Positions 20,394 to 33,227 of a stretch of 64,000 nt of DNA are shown one piece after another. The number at the start of each line of letters is the position of its first letter. Position 1 is the first letter of the stretch. The position numbers were made by a program, and so were the translations under genes. The stretch is from Hibiscus mutabilis. Its lineage: Eukaryota; Streptophyta; Magnoliopsida; Malvales; Malvaceae. The stretch is taken from assembly GCA_019671005.1 (NCBI GenBank), contig CM033728.1:28285099-28349098 (forward strand), written 5' to 3'. Under the pieces are notes generated by a model, which was not told the DNA's origin, did no database searches, and saw nothing but the letters and a program-made list of their open reading frames with translations.

Positions 20394-21452
20394 TGTGTAT
20401 TTTTCCCTTTCTTTATTGGTATTTTCGAAATGGAGGGGATGAGGATGAACATATTTTGTTCATCTTTTATCTTACTAATTCCATGTGTATTTAACTAAAT
20501 GAATATTAAATTCATTTAATTACTTGATTCCAAATAATCCTCCAACTAAGTCTTATTTTCAAATTTGCCATTTTGTAAAAGTAGAACTAAATCTACTTAG
20601 AATCCAACTAGAAATATTAAAATATTCATAAAAATAATATTTTATGCATTTTCTATGGCTTATGGAACTGTCTTTAAAATTCCAATTCGATCTGATTCCC
20701 TAATAATCACTTATTACGATTTTCCATTTTTCGAACTATCAAATTAAATCTGAAATTCTCATATTTCTAATTTTCATAAATAAATATTGTTGATATACAA
20801 AAATATTCCATAAATTTCGTAAGAATCAAAATCTTTAAATTTTTACTCGGTCTAGTATATTGATAATTTACCCGAAATCTTTATCGGATAAAATTCTCTT
20901 AATAATCCTTTATAAGTTATCGATACGAATAATATTAACTCGAACTGATTCCTTTTTATCAGTCTCAAGTACTGACATGAGACCTTCCCGAAAGGTCACC
21001 CATCCTATGCCCTGAGCATGCTTAACTTTGTAGTTCGATCGAAATTCGATATCTTATATTGCATTTTTATTCGAATCAAGTATATGTTTATCCCCTAATT
21101 GTTTGATCAAAAATAGATTCTACATAAATCTCATACCGAAAATCTAATTATAGAGATCAACTTCCTGTAACCTGTACTACTTATCCGTGGAATAAAACAT
21201 TTAATGGTAAAATTATCCATCAGGTGCCTAATACTTTTCCCATCAAATTTCAACCAAACTTCGCAAGTACCCTATTTTGCTTACTCTCTACCACACGACA
21301 ACCTAAATTCTCAGAAATTCCTTTTCTAGAATCCATAATTAAAGAAATCCTAACTTTTATATTTTGTCATTTTAGTCACAAAGTTAGCTTTTAAGCCCTT
21401 ATCTTAGTACTAAATGACTCTTAAACAATTTAGCAAATTCTGGGGTATTACA
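20394..21452 (-). repeat. B-family LTR, truncated (likely 5' LTR)
   Basis: It closely matches 11371-12431 along its length, ending CTGGGGTATTACA at 21452. On the minus strand this is the first kilobase of a B LTR. Next to it is satellite, so 21452 looks like the outer edge of the B element; the inner part of the LTR and the B gag-pol were lost in the deletion that also cut the A element. Confidence 0.8.
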
Positions 21453-21708
21453 AAATTGTTGAAGGGTTAAGACGTGTTGGTCAAAATGTGCTTTATAACG
21501 AAATTGTTGGAATATTTTCTGAGTTAAAATTTCATAAATTGATATAAACTTGAGAATCATGTTCAAATGATCATAATTAAAAACTTAAACTCATAAATTT
21601 GGAATGAAATACTTTTTCATGAGAATTTTTGGAGGGCTAAAGATAGGATGTCCAAAAGGGGTTTTACAATGAAACCATTGGATTTTTCCGATTTTAAAGT
21701 TTAGAAAT
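21453..21708. repeat. Satellite fragment, ~170-bp family, left flank
   Basis: About one and a half monomers, with landmarks GTTGAAGGGTTAAGACGTG (21456), GAGAATCATGTTCAAATGAT and AACCATTGGATT. It aligns with 39288-39532 and 56700-57304. It ends in TTTAGAAAT, where the nested element begins. Confidence 0.82.
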
Positions 21709-22133
21709 TGTAACCACCTCGACCCGGCCTAGTCGCAAGACGGAACCGAGCGAACTACATTAGGAATACCGAGGTAAACCGGGAAGAAATTACTTGAAAC
21801 ACATCCATTGTTTTTTGTTTTTATCTTGTCTAGATGCAAATTATCACCCTATATATTCATACAAGCAGCAGAAGAAAAATCATCTCAATCGGGCATCGAA
21901 TTGACATCCAATTGTTTAGAAAATCCACAAAAGGACCAATTTGCAAATTATGGAAATTCCAAGGACTTGACCCATTTTTATGTTACCAGCCTTTAGTTAG
22001 ATATATTTCATGCAAACATGTTAAAAATCAACCCAATGGGACCATCCCTACTCATTCAATTGCATCCACAACATTTAGGGACTAAAAGGTAAGAAAGATA
22101 GAACCAACTTACATGACATTAACTGAAATAACT

Positions 22134-22420
22134 GCCATTCGTATCGATACGGTAGGACCTGTACTGATACGGTATTGCAGTCCTATTTTTGTACGCCTGG
22201 TACCGTACAAGTTCTTCACTTCGAATCCAAAAATCCATTTAATATTGTTAAAACACCATACAGATACGGTCAGCTTGCGTTTCGGTACGCGGGCTCGTAC
22301 TAAAAAGAAAGATTCAACTAACAATAGATCGTACTGAAACCCCTGCACCCGTTTCGATACACCTAGCTCAGAATTGCCTAGCTGTACTGATACGGTCCCC
22401 CGCGTATTGGTAAGCCTAGG
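22134..22420. repeat. GTATCGGTAC motif island, 3' LTR
   Basis: Copies of the A-LTR motif, partly decayed: CGTATCGATACGG, CTGATACGGTA, GGTACCGTACAA, CAGATACGGTC, TTTCGGTACGCG, TTTCGATACACC, CTGATACGGTCC and CGCGTATTGGTA. They stand out in AT-rich surroundings. Confidence 0.82.
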
Positions 22421-23014
22421 CCTATAATATCTTTTGCAGCTGATTTTCACTCGAATCTAGATGCATTTAGGTCCTAGCAACCATCATCAATGCATACAAA
22501 CATCCATCTAGGCTTCTTTTCAACTCTAACATTAGAACTTAACAACCATAACAACTTATACATTCGAATGACCAAACCATGGCAAGCTCCCAAAACCTTT
22601 TTGCCAAACAAACCAAAATTCATAAATAGACCATTCTCAGCATAAGCAACACATCAACATCACAAACACAACATAGTAAACTTGCACAGACTATCTCAAC
22701 ATGGATATCATTAAGGCAATTCTAGATGCATACCTAAACAACCACACATCATCAACCATAAGCAATGATTAACCTCAAGCCTAGCAGCATCAAATCACCC
22801 TTGTAATCTAGCATAAACCTATTTCATACTCAAAAGTAGTTTATCACTTGGATCCTCTCAACCCTTGCCTTTTCTGCCTCGAACCTTAATGCTCTGCATC
22901 ATTGGGAAAAAGATGGTGTAAGCACACATGCTTAGTGAGGATGCTCATAAAACAATGATGCAATTAAAACCTTTTTAAAACCGAGCACTTGTTTCCAAAA
23001 ACATGCATAATAAC

Positions 23015-23240
23015 CAAAGCATTTCCCTTTTCTCCAACCGAGACATGCATAATCGCCCTCATGAAACATCATATACATAATCCAGGCTTAGATCCCAAAT
23101 TATTAAAATCAAACTATGCTTAAATCCCAAAGCATTTCCCTTTTCTCCAACCGAGACATGCATAATCACCCTCATGAAACATCATATACATAATCCAAGC
23201 TTAGATCCCAAATTATTAAAATCAAACTATGCTTAAATCC
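23015..23240 (+). repeat. 113-bp tandem duplication in the 3' LTR
   Basis: CAAAGCATTTCCC begins at 23015 and again at 23128, and the following 113 bases are nearly identical. The 5' LTR near 37600-37730 has a single version, so the duplication arose after insertion or came from a variant LTR. Confidence 0.85.
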
Positions 23241-23354
23241 CAAAGCATTATAAAATAGGTTCCATTCATAAACCTTCACATATATTGGCAATTATAGTGA
23301 CTCGGATAGACTACCTCTATCACACACATATCGGATACACAAATCTCTCATACT

Positions 23355-23575
23355 ATGCCTAGTTAAACCATATGATGTCACAAACCTTGCCTAGTTAAAC
23401 CGCAAGATTTGACACCGTCGCCTAGTTAAACCGCGAGACTCCACCCTTACCTAGTTAATCTGCAAGATCACCATCAATTTGGGTTGCCTTGTCAAACCGC
23501 ATGCCCCAAATAAGTTCCCAATAGTCCGAATGGCCTTGTTAAACCGCCATACCTCAAGGACCCATGGCCACGATC
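23355..23575 (+). repeat. CCTAGTTAAACCGC motif series
   Basis: GCCTAGTTAAACC recurs at intervals of about 30-40 bases with variable tails (CATATGA, GCAAGATT, GCGAGACT), then as ACCTAGTTAATCTGC, GCCTTGTCAAACCGC and GCCTTGTTAAACCGCC. The 5' LTR has the same series at 37828-38055. In element orientation it lies just downstream of the candidate TATA box. Confidence 0.82.
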
Positions 23576-25286
23576 GACTTTGTTCATATTTTATAGTGCA
23601 CTTATAATCCTATGGCATGCCAACTATATCTGATTGTTTTCTCATCTCGTCACATAGCCAATATATCATTTGCAAGACCATTTACTTAATGTTTTACAAT
23701 GCTTTATATAAAACACCACATATGCAAATCACATTGCCCAAGAAATAACACCATTCCCAATCGGAATGTAATCCAATGCTCACTAGCATTTAACATACTT
23801 TTAATCCCCTGTATATGTACTTAAAATCATGCATTTCCAGTAAGTAAATCATACCATGTTTATCACCAAAACATGAAAACAACATGCTCATATCCAAGCC
23901 AGTATTCAAGAGCAAAAATAAGGGAAACTTATTTCCGAGCTTAGGTAAGAGTCTCACGCTTACCCTAAACTCCCATCAACCTTTACAAACCTTTTTAAAG
24001 CATTTAAAATCAGTTTCCACTCACCGATACACTTCGCCTTTCTCGCCAATATGAATCGAGCTCCCGGCAAGCAACAATCAATGTCGAACTTCGTCGCCTT
24101 AATTATCCGTTATTTTGACAACATAAAACCAGAGGCCAAATGCATTAATATGCATTCAAACCATTTCCTAACAACAATCTCCCGCAACTCTCAAGTTGCC
24201 CACTCAACAACCATCTAAAACATGTCGAAATCATCCCCAAAACACTTCCAAAGCTTAACCCAGCCATAATATAGCGATTCAAACCATTAAAATTCATCAA
24301 TTAACATCTAAAAACCCTTCCCCAACACCCTTTTACTTCTAGCAATGATAAAACTCAAATATCACCACAAAAACACAAATCTAACAGCCTAACCAATCAG
24401 AGATTTAAGAGTTTCAGGATTCCATTGATAAAAAAACTTATCAAGATCATAATACATCCAAAAATATGTTTAAAATCAATCTTAAACACTGAAAACAGAT
24501 CCACTTCAAACCTGTCACTATTCCATCAATTTCACCCAATTAATTTAATTAAACATTGTAAAACATGAAGAATCAGCTTATAAATCATGAATCAAGAATC
24601 AAACACTTGGGAATATCAATAAAGAACCATTCAATAGAGGAGATCATGGACCTTACCCCTATTGTGAGATTCCTCCTTCAATTATCTTGTTTAAATCTCA
24701 GAAAACACAAGATTTCAATAAGTTTTTGTAAAACAAAGTTAAAGAATCAATTATAAATCAAGAATCTGAGTAAAAAGATATCTCACCTCTAGATTTTGAT
24801 GAAAACTTGAGTTTTTGGCTGAGAGAGAAGTGAAGAGAAAGGTTGAGAGAAAAGCAACGTCAAAATATCTTTAAAAAGGTTAACTAACTTTTAATATAAA
24901 AAATCCATTTAATAACTTTGGAAAAACATCGTAAAATAGCTTAATTGAAAGGAGAAATCACCAGCAAAAACTTGGTAAAATATATCCTTAAGGATTCTAA
25001 GAATTTGACCGCTTTTCATTTTAGTCATCTTTTAAACCAGTTTTCAAATTTTACATTTTGGTCACTAACAAAATTGACACCCTTCCAAAATCCATTTTCC
25101 AAAATTGACTTGACCATAACCCTTAACATATTAAATAATGATTTTAGCATATTTTTCTCCAATTTTAACACCTCCAAAAATATTTAACTGCATTAAATCC
25201 TGAAACTGGCTCGAATCTCTAATTCCAGTCCACCGGACCTTCGAACCAACCTTTGAAATGTCTAGCCCCAAAACCGGGGTGTTACA

Positions 25287-25300
25287 ACTCTCCCCCACTT
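25287..25300 (-). other. Polypurine tract of the nested element
   Basis: On the minus strand the sequence before the 3' LTR reads AAGTGGGGGAGAGT, ending directly at the LTR start. This is the usual primer for plus-strand DNA in LTR elements. Confidence 0.82.
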
Positions 25301-25314
25301 AAGAAATTTCATCC

Positions 25315-25948
25315 TCAAAATTTACCTGGAGGAAACAAATGCGGATACTGCTCCATCATGTCCGCCTTACTTTCCCAAGTGACTTCCTCGACACCACGGT
25401 GCCGCCACAAAATCTTAACAAGCTCAATCATCTTGCCACGAAGAAGTTTGCTGCTGGAATCAAGGTTGTCCACCAGTTCCTCATCATAGGATAAATCCGG
25501 TCTTGACTCAATATGCTCCACCGGCATGACATGCGAGGGATTCGACTGATACCTCCGCAACATAGATACTTGGAACACATCATGTATTTTCTCTAACTCG
25601 AGAGACAACCTCGACTGATAAACCACAAGACCTACACTCTCTATAATCTCGTAAGTTCCAATAAACTTTGGAGTAAGCTTACCCTTCCGTCCGAACTGCA
25701 TCACCTTTTTTCCACGGTGACACTTTCAAGAATACATGATCTCCCACCGCATATTCTATTTGCCTACGCCTCAAATCTGCGTAAGATTTCTGTTGATCCG
25801 CATCTGCTTTCAAGCGATCACACACAAGCTTAACCTTTTCATCCGTGTCTTTCAACACATTTGGTAGGGAAACATGCTTTTCTCCTACCTTAGCCCAACA
25901 CAAGGGCGTACGACACCTCCAGCCATACAATGCCTCATACGGTGCCAT
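25315..25948 (-). pseudogene. Integrase C-terminus with chromodomain, nested element
   Basis: First reading (25679-25948): MAPYEALYGWRCRTPLCW, RQIEYAVGDHVFLKVSPWKK. After a frame break, the second (25315-25704): FGRKGKLTPKFIGTYEI (GPY/F module, here GTY), VFQVSMLRRYQSNPSHV, then the chromodomain LVKILWRHRGVEEVTWE, ending PHLFPPGKF with a stop just before the PPT. The chromodomain is complete and near the true C-terminus. Confidence 0.9.
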
Positions 25949-26660
25949 CTATATACTTCCTTGATAGCTATTGGTGTACGCGAATTCAACCAAAGGTAGA
26001 TGTTTCTCCCAGGTTCCATGAAACTTAATAATACAACATCTCAGTATATCCTCCAAAATCTGGATAACCCGCTCATACTATCCATCTGATTGAGGATGAT
26101 ACGCGGTGCTAAAATTCAACCTCGTACATAAAGCCCGCTGCACGCTCACCCAAAACCTTACTATGAACCTTGGATCCTTATTTGAAACAATAGACTTCGG
26201 TACCCCGTGTAGATGCACAATCTCAAAAATATACAATTCCGCTAACTTATCCAAAGTGTGTGTCGTATGCACTAGCAGAAAATGCGCAAACTTCGTAAGC
26301 CGATCCACACTCACCCAAATGGAATCCTTTTTAGCCGTTGTCAAAGGTAACCTTGATACAAAATCTATGGTGATTCTCTGCCATTTCCATTTTGGAATTC
26401 TCAATGGTTGCACCAACCCGGATGAAAACTGATGTTCAACCTTAACCCACTGACACACCATACACTTAGAAACAAACTCTGCCACGTCCATTTTCAAACC
26501 AACCCAATAGTAGACCTCCTTTAAATTACGATACATCTTGGTTCTACTGTGATGCATAGAAAAAGGACTAGAATGTGCCTCCATCAAAATAGTATGCCTA
26601 AGCTCTAAATCCTCCTGCACCACTATTCAAAAAAACCATCATCATCAAAATAAAAATCCG
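25949..26660 (-). pseudogene. Integrase zinc domain and catalytic core, nested element
   Basis: Open for 181 codons (26078-26623): RHTILMEAHSSPFSMHHSRT and VSKCMVCQWVK (H2C2), ITIDFVSRLPLTTAKKDS (first Asp), FAHFLLVHTTHTLDK, PKSIVSNKDPRF (second Asp; usual SDRD reads SNKD), LNFSTAYHPQSDG. A stop follows, after which YERVIQILEDIL supplies the catalytic Glu. Confidence 0.9.
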
Positions 26661-27215
26661 TCGGATTACCATCCACTATGTCTTTAACATGAGGAACCAA
26701 AGAATCATCAAACGATTGCTTGGCTTTAATCATCTACGACCTGAAACTCAGCCACCTCACAAATATCACCCTAAGCTCGATAGCAACCTTACGACTCTGC
26801 GCATCCGCCACCACGTTGGCTTTTCCAGGATGATACTTAATTGTTAAGTCGTAATCCTTAAGCAACTCCAACCATCTTTGTTTCCTAAGGTTCAAATCCT
26901 TTTGAGACATCAAATATTTCAAACTCCTATGGTCCATAAAAACCACACATTTTTCACCATAAATGTAGTGTCTCCAAATTTTCAAGGCAAAAACGACCGC
27001 TGCAAGCTCCAAATCATACGTTGGGTAGTTACGCTCATGAACCTTCAACTGTCTCGATGCATAGGCCACCACCTTACCATCTTGCATCAGCACACAACCC
27101 AACCCAACCCAACATACGATGCATCACTATAAACCACAAACTCCTTCCCAGATTCAGGTTGAATCAACACAGGAGCATGTGTCAAAACCTCTTTCAACTT
27201 CTCAAAACTGAGCTA
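26661..27215 (-). pseudogene. RNase H, nested element
   Basis: Best reading 26734-27102: MGCVLMQDGKVVAYASRQLK, HERNYPTYDLELAAVVFALK, FMDHRSLKYLMSQKD, YHPGKANVVADAQSRK. The first catalytic segment (VVYSDASYVGLG) lies just upstream at 27100-27150 in another frame, with a small duplication of a CCAACCCAAC run (27107-27118) as the likely cause of the break. Confidence 0.86.
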
Positions 27216-28000
27216 TTACTTCTCTGTCCACACATAGGAAACATTATTTTGTAACAACTTTGTCAACAATGCTACAATACTCGAAAAACCTTCTACAAAG
27301 TGACGGTAATAACCAGCCAACCCAAGAAAACTACGTACCTCCAAAATAGATTTAGGTTGTTTCCAATTGAGAATAGCCTCAATTTTTTGTGGATCAACAC
27401 GAATACCCCCCGCGGACACCACATGACCAAGGAACATCACTTTCCTAAGCCAAAACTCACACTTGCTCAGCTTGGCATACAACAGATTATCCTTCAACAC
27501 TTGCAACACAATCCGCAAATGCCGATCGTGTTCTTCCTCGGTATGAGAGTACACCAGAATATCATCTATGAACAGCACCACGAACTGGTCGAGATAATCA
27601 TGGAACACATATTCATCATATCTATAAATGCAGCCGAGGCATTTCTCAAACCAAAAGGCATGACCAAGAACTCATAATGCCCATACCTCGTACGAAACTT
27701 GGTTTTATGCACATCTTCATCCTTAACCTTCAATTGGTAATACCCTGATCTCAAATCGATCTTGAAAAACACCGTTGCCCCACGAAACTAATCAAACAAG
27801 TCATCAATTTGTAGCAACAAATACTTATTCTTCATCGTTAGCTTATTCAACTGCCGGTAATCAATGCACATGCGTATCATACCATCCTACTTCTTCACCA
27901 AGGGAACTGAAGCACCCCAAGGCGAAACACTTGGTCGAATGAACCCATTATCCAACAACTCCTGAAGCTGTGACTTCAACTCTTTTGGCGCCATCCTATA
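27216..28000 (-). pseudogene. Reverse transcriptase, nested element
   Basis: From upstream down: SVSPWGASVPLVKK with a stop, LNKLTMKNKYLL, KIDLRSGYYQLKVKDEDVHK, YGHYEFLVMPFGLRNAS, a frame shift near 27600, then FHDYLDQFVVLFIDDILVYS with the catalytic Asp pair, KCEFWLRKVMFLGHVVSAGG, LNWKQPKSILEVRSFLGLAG and the thumb. It ends in WTEK with stops. Confidence 0.9.
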
Positions 28001-28707
28001 AAGAGCAATGGACATCGGTGTTGTACCCTCATACAACTCAATAACAAATTCCACCTCTCTATCCAGTGGTAACCCCAGTAATTCCTCTGAAAAAACATCT
28101 GAATAATCACAAACAGCTCGAATGTCCTGCACCCGGACACTTTTAGCCTCGGGGTTCATCACGATAGCCAAATAAGCTTGGCCACCCCCTTGTATCATTT
28201 TTTCTACTTGGGTGGCCAAAACAACATTGGACAAGAACTTTACATTCACGCCAACCACCACAACCTCATAATCATCAGCCAACCTCAAGGTAATCCTTTT
28301 ATATTCACAATCCACAACCGCCTTTCGCTCACTCAACCAATCCATACCCAAGATGACATCAAAACCATAGAATGGCAACTCTATCAGATTTGTGGCAAAC
28401 TCATGACCTTGCACAACCAAAGGACACCGCCTATACAACTTTCTAGTTGTAACCATCTCTCCAAAGGAACTAGTTACTAACATGCCAACATTAAAGGTCT
28501 TAATAGGTACATTTAACAAAGATGCATGCTCACTCAAGACGTAAGAATGAGTAGACCCTGAATCAATCAAGGATAACAATGACAAGGATTGCAAAGTAAA
28601 AGTACTTGCGATCACATCAGTGTCATCGCGGCCCTCGCGATGAGCATAGACCCGAGTCAGTCCACCACCCTTCGGTCTCACCACTGTAGCATGAGCCATA
28701 AATCTCT
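28001..28707 (-). pseudogene. Aspartic protease and RT linker, nested element
   Basis: Open from 28699: VYAHREGRDDTDVIASTF, LLSLIDSGSTHSYVLSEH with the D-S-G site intact, LIELPFYGFDVILGMDWLS, then VRVQDIRAVCDYSDVFSEEL and LGLPLDREVEFVIELYEG leading into RT. The match to the A element protease starts abruptly at 28699, where the insertion begins, so the gag-protease junction and both zinc knuckles are missing. Confidence 0.9.
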
Positions 28708-29938
28708 ATTTTAATAACTAAATTGCACTATTTTATACACACAATTTTACACCAAATTAAGCTTTAAAACTGCACATTTCCTTCTTACTAATTACAAAAA
28801 AATAATTGTATATTTAACACTGGTTTTAGGACAATTTTTAGGACTATTTCATCCAATTTCTAAAGCTGTTTTTTTTAACTAGAAACCACAACTTAATCAT
28901 GACACAAAGCAATGCTTTAGCAGATTGTTTTTAAGGCTCAAATCTATGAGCTTTCTTAAAACATCATTAAAAAATTCATATAAAACAAAATCATTCTAAC
29001 AGCCCTTCTTCTAGTCCAGTTGTCTTCATGTAGGTCATGTTCATTTATCTATTTAAGATCTTACTTAAACTCTGCAGCAAAATTTATTAATCACATGCAT
29101 TCTTATGCATAATCGACTAACATTTCTATCATGTTTTCTTAACTAAAGAAAGTCCATTAGTTACTTAGAGTTTTCAACAATATGTAAAAATTACCACAAC
29201 ATTAACTGCATTCAATCATGGTCCCTTATCAAGACTCACAAAACATCAATTATCCATTGTCATTCACGTTACAAATCCTAAAAAAACACACTTTCATCAC
29301 ATAAGCAGCAATCAAAAATTAACAATCCATTTTACACTTTATCATAATCAAATTCCTTACTAATTACTATCCCCCCTTTCATATATTTTAACCTACTAGG
29401 TAATCCAAACCATTCAACTAAATCTTAATATCCAATTACATTTAACTTATGTTTTTTTAACAAGATTGTACAAAATGAAAAAAATCAAAACCATAAACTT
29501 ACCAAAATTTTGATTGATTCCAAGGCACGTGAATAACTTGCAGATAATTTGAAGTTTAAAATCCCAATTCCCTTAAGCATTCATCAATGGCGTGACTACT
29601 TAAGGAAGAAGATGATGACCACTTTTTTTATTCAATCCTTCTCCCCTATTTCTTTTTCATTACCAAATTTTAAAATGGTGACAAGTCACCCCCAAGGGAT
29701 GCCACCCGTAGCCATGTGTACTTACACATGCATTAGGGAAAAAATACACATACAAAACTTCTCTTTGCATACATTTCAAAATGGTCCTATTTAATCAAGT
29801 TTCAATTTAGTTCAATTTGGCCCTAACCAATTAAGTTTAATTCAATTACTCAAATTTCATATTTTAACAAAGCATTTCTTTACTAATCGATCTCTTTAAA
29901 GGTTTAAAAATTACTAAACTGATTTTGAGGGTATTACA
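28708..29938 (-). repeat. 1.2-kb insertion replacing the end of gag
   Basis: AT-rich and without gag-pol motifs. The right end, GAGGGTATTACA, reads TGTAATACCCTC on the minus strand, an LTR-like start. The left end has no clear TG/CA partner and no target-site duplication, and gag sequence of about 450 bases is missing between the flanks. It is therefore a solo LTR fragment combined with a deletion, or a filler at a repaired break. Confidence 0.55.
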
Positions 29939-30785
29939 TGCAGCCTGAACTGGTACACCCAAAGACTACTCAACATCCTTGACCTGATTGACCAACACAT
30001 CAAAATTCGTGTAATCCACATCGAAGAGATACGTCTTAATGTCCTTCATCAACCCATAAGGGAACCTGTCACATCTATGCTGATCATCAGGGACCAACTC
30101 AGGAGCATACTAACTCAAGCGAACAAACTTCACTTCATATTCGGCTACAGACATGGCACCCTACGTCAGCGACATAAACTCACGCCTTTTCATATCCAAA
30201 TACTGAGTACCCAGATACTTCCTCTTGAAAGCTCTCCGAAAGAAATCCCAAGTTACATCTGCCTCGGGAACACCCACAATCGTGGTCACCCACCAATAAT
30301 ATGTATCACCTTGCAACAGTGACACAGTACAACCCAACTTGCGCTCCTCAATGCAACCCATTTGGTAAAATAATACGAATCATTTTCTCCAGCCAACCCT
30401 CGGCTGCCTTAAGACTCGGACCCTAAAATCCTTGCCTTCCAAACTTCTAAGGCATTCTAAGGGTAAACCTTAATTAGCCACCACAGCAGGTGTCGGTGCT
30501 TGCGCCTGCACCCCATCCATCATTGCCTAAAAAGCCCTCGTTATTGCTTGAACTAACGGAGTCAAATCACCATATACAGTCACCTGGTGAACTTAGGGTA
30601 CTTCACCCGCCCCAACATCAACTGGAGGAACCATCAGAGGAGGAAGAGGTAAAACATTAGGGGATTCTCTTCCATCTCGTTATTCTACTCTACCCCGGTA
30701 GTATTAGCAATCGATCGCGTCTCACATCGAGACATGCTATCAATAGCATCAAAACATATTAAAGTTAGGCTAGCGCTAGGCAATG
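29939..30785 (-). pseudogene. Gag remnant, nested element
   Basis: Clear capsid stretch 30161-30361: ERKLGCTVSLLQGDTYYWW, EADVTWDFFRRAFKRKYLG, KRREFMSLT. It continues leftward in the same style (YEVKFVRLSSYAPELVP, GLMKDIKTYL) to 29939. To the right lies the Pro-rich N-terminal part with several TAG stops, cut at 30785 by the solo CE LTR. Confidence 0.84.
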
Positions 30786-32585
30786 TGTAACACCCCACCT
30801 GGTTTAGTAGTAAACTGGCTCGGGAGCGTTACTGGGAACACTGGAAATACGAATAATTTAATATTTTTCAAGAACTCATCCCTATTAGATGAGTTGAGTG
30901 ACTAACAGGGCATTTAAAAGTTCATATATTATCATACAACAAACATATGTATTTTATTCACCCTAGATTACTAACTTGGTTATACATTTGCAATTCTACA
31001 TTTAAAGATATGTACTATTTAATTAGGTGACCATGCATAGCATTCAGATATCATACTTAGACAAGAATATATTCTTTTGTACCCAATCTCATTGCGTTCA
31101 AGACATGTAAATATTTCATGTAATTTTAACTAATCACAATCATATGTACATGAAATCGAACCTATTTCAAGCAAGCATATCACGTTTCATAGACATTATA
31201 GGTCATTCAAGATTAATTATTGTTTAGGCATGTGAACAAGCAAAGCATGTACATTTGATCCCTTCATATTAGGCAATAGAAAGTTCTAGCATGTCATAAA
31301 ACAGTTTTCACATTCATCGAGTCTTAATGGCATGTATAGCATTACGCAAAATGTGTACATTTCATTTCAATTTCCATGTGGTCGTAGCAAATCAAGTTCA
31401 TGTGAGCATTTATTCGAATCGTACTTCAAGTAACATGCATGGTTTCATTCTTTACCCATTCGGTAATTCAAGTTTATGTATACATGAATTATTTATGATA
31501 TTTATTCAAGCATTTATATGTTCATACAAGGCATTTGACTAGCATACTTGACTAGGACATACTCAATTCAAACACATAACATATGCGCAGCTTAATCCAT
31601 TTAATCCACATGAGAATTATATCATTACATACTCCAAGTTTAGCATTTAAGCCTTCGTGATATTACAGGCCAACTCAAGTTCATATATACAACTTTCGAT
31701 TAACATAATGCATATCGTAGCTTACTATATACAATACTAGGTGCCACCAGCCACTAGGAGCATTACAAACAAGTATGGATTCATACTTATGCTTTTGCTT
31801 GTATCTTACTTCAAGCTCGAGAAATCTAACTTTAGGATCAAGTAATTCACCTTGAAGGATCTAACCTATGGTTTGGGAAGAGAATAAACAATAGTGATAA
31901 GTACGATATGTACTTAGTGAGGTAGTACTAGATCTAACCAATTATTATGTCATGTCACCATAAATCAAGTAGCCCTATTAAGGTTTATAGCATTCCAAGT
32001 CAAGCAAAAATCATGAACTCATGTATCATCACACTTATGACAATCAAATATCAAGAAAAGCAAATGTTAAGTAACCATTTTATCAAGCAATTAAAGCAGC
32101 ATGGTAAGCTTATCGAGTAATTATCAAGTAAACATTTTCTAGTATCATTCGAATAGAAAGATAGCATGACAAGCAAAATCATAGATCACCATTCAATCTT
32201 CAATCATTTCAAGTTAATCGATAGCATATTTAGGCAATTCACAACATTTCCAAGTCAAGTAACATAATCACAATTTATTTCAAACTTATCACTCAAGATA
32301 TGTTCACAAGTTATACACATTGATTCAAGTGAGAGTATAATTCCATTTCGAGTAGCATTTCAAGTAACAAGTTTATCAAGTGTACAAGTATACATTTTCA
32401 GTAGCATGTAAGCCTTAAGCCTTAATTATTGCTTGTTTACTTTCTTTAATTTAAGCCTTGTTGCTTAGCTGTCCATTATACATCTTTATACATTCTTTAA
32501 TGCAAAACAATCCATGATGACCTCTAATTTATTCAAATCTGTCCATATAGTATTCTTATACATTTTAACATTTCAAGACATCTCA

Positions 32586-32775
32586 TATTTTCATGTACAA
32601 GGTATATATAGCAGCAATACTCATGTTTTACATGTTAATCACATAAAACAGTCCGTATTTTCATGTACAAGGTGTACATGACAGCAACACTCAAGTTTTA
32701 CATGTTAATCACATAAAACAGTTTATATTTTCATGTACAAGGTGTACATGGCAGCAACACTCAAGCAATACACAT
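32586..32775 (+). repeat. 70-bp tandem repeat, about 2.7 copies
   Basis: TATTTTCATGTACAAGG starts at 32586, 32656 and 32726, exactly 70 bases apart, followed each time by a CAGCAA(T/C)ACTCA box. Confidence 0.88.
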
Positions 32776-33227
32776 TTTTATCAAGTCAAGTATAACCATA
32801 ATGCATTTCAAGCTTTTCATTCAAGACAAGTTTACAATAATACTCGTGAATTCAAGTAAGATCAAGATCTATTTCAAGTAAAAATCATGTGGCAAGAAGT
32901 TCAAGTATACAAGTCAAGTAACCAATAGTTCAAGTTTACATGTTTGTCATTTCAGGAATACATGTCAAGTAATCCAAGTAGCAAGTTTACATATCAAGTA
33001 ATTCAAGTAGTCAAGTTTACATGTCAAGTAATTCAAGTAAACCAATCAAGTAGACATTAGCTCCAGTGAGACCATAAGCCATTCCAAGTAGCAAACCATA
33101 CAATACAAGGTCCAAGCATAGGCAGTTATCATTTCAAGAGTTTCATGTCAAGAATCAAGCATTACATGTCAAGCAATTCAAGTATTTTAAGGATTCATGT
33201 AAATTAATTCAAGTATTCAAGGTTATA

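Larger units (their letters stand above)
21709..25286 (-). repeat. 3' LTR of the nested element
   Basis: On the plus strand it runs from TGTAACCACCTCGACCC to ACCGGGGTGTTACA, 3,578 bases. It matches 36215-39287 along its length, but holds about 500 bases (roughly 24600-25110) that the 5' LTR lacks and an internal 113-bp tandem duplication. An antisense TATA-like box lies at 23585-23595. Confidence 0.88.

Noticed and set aside
22113..22450. Open stretches in both directions across the GTATCGGTAC island
   Set aside because: The motif has few stop codons in any frame, so open stretches are expected; nothing resembles a protein family. The same holds for 15695-15988, 36578-36778 and 55420-55635.
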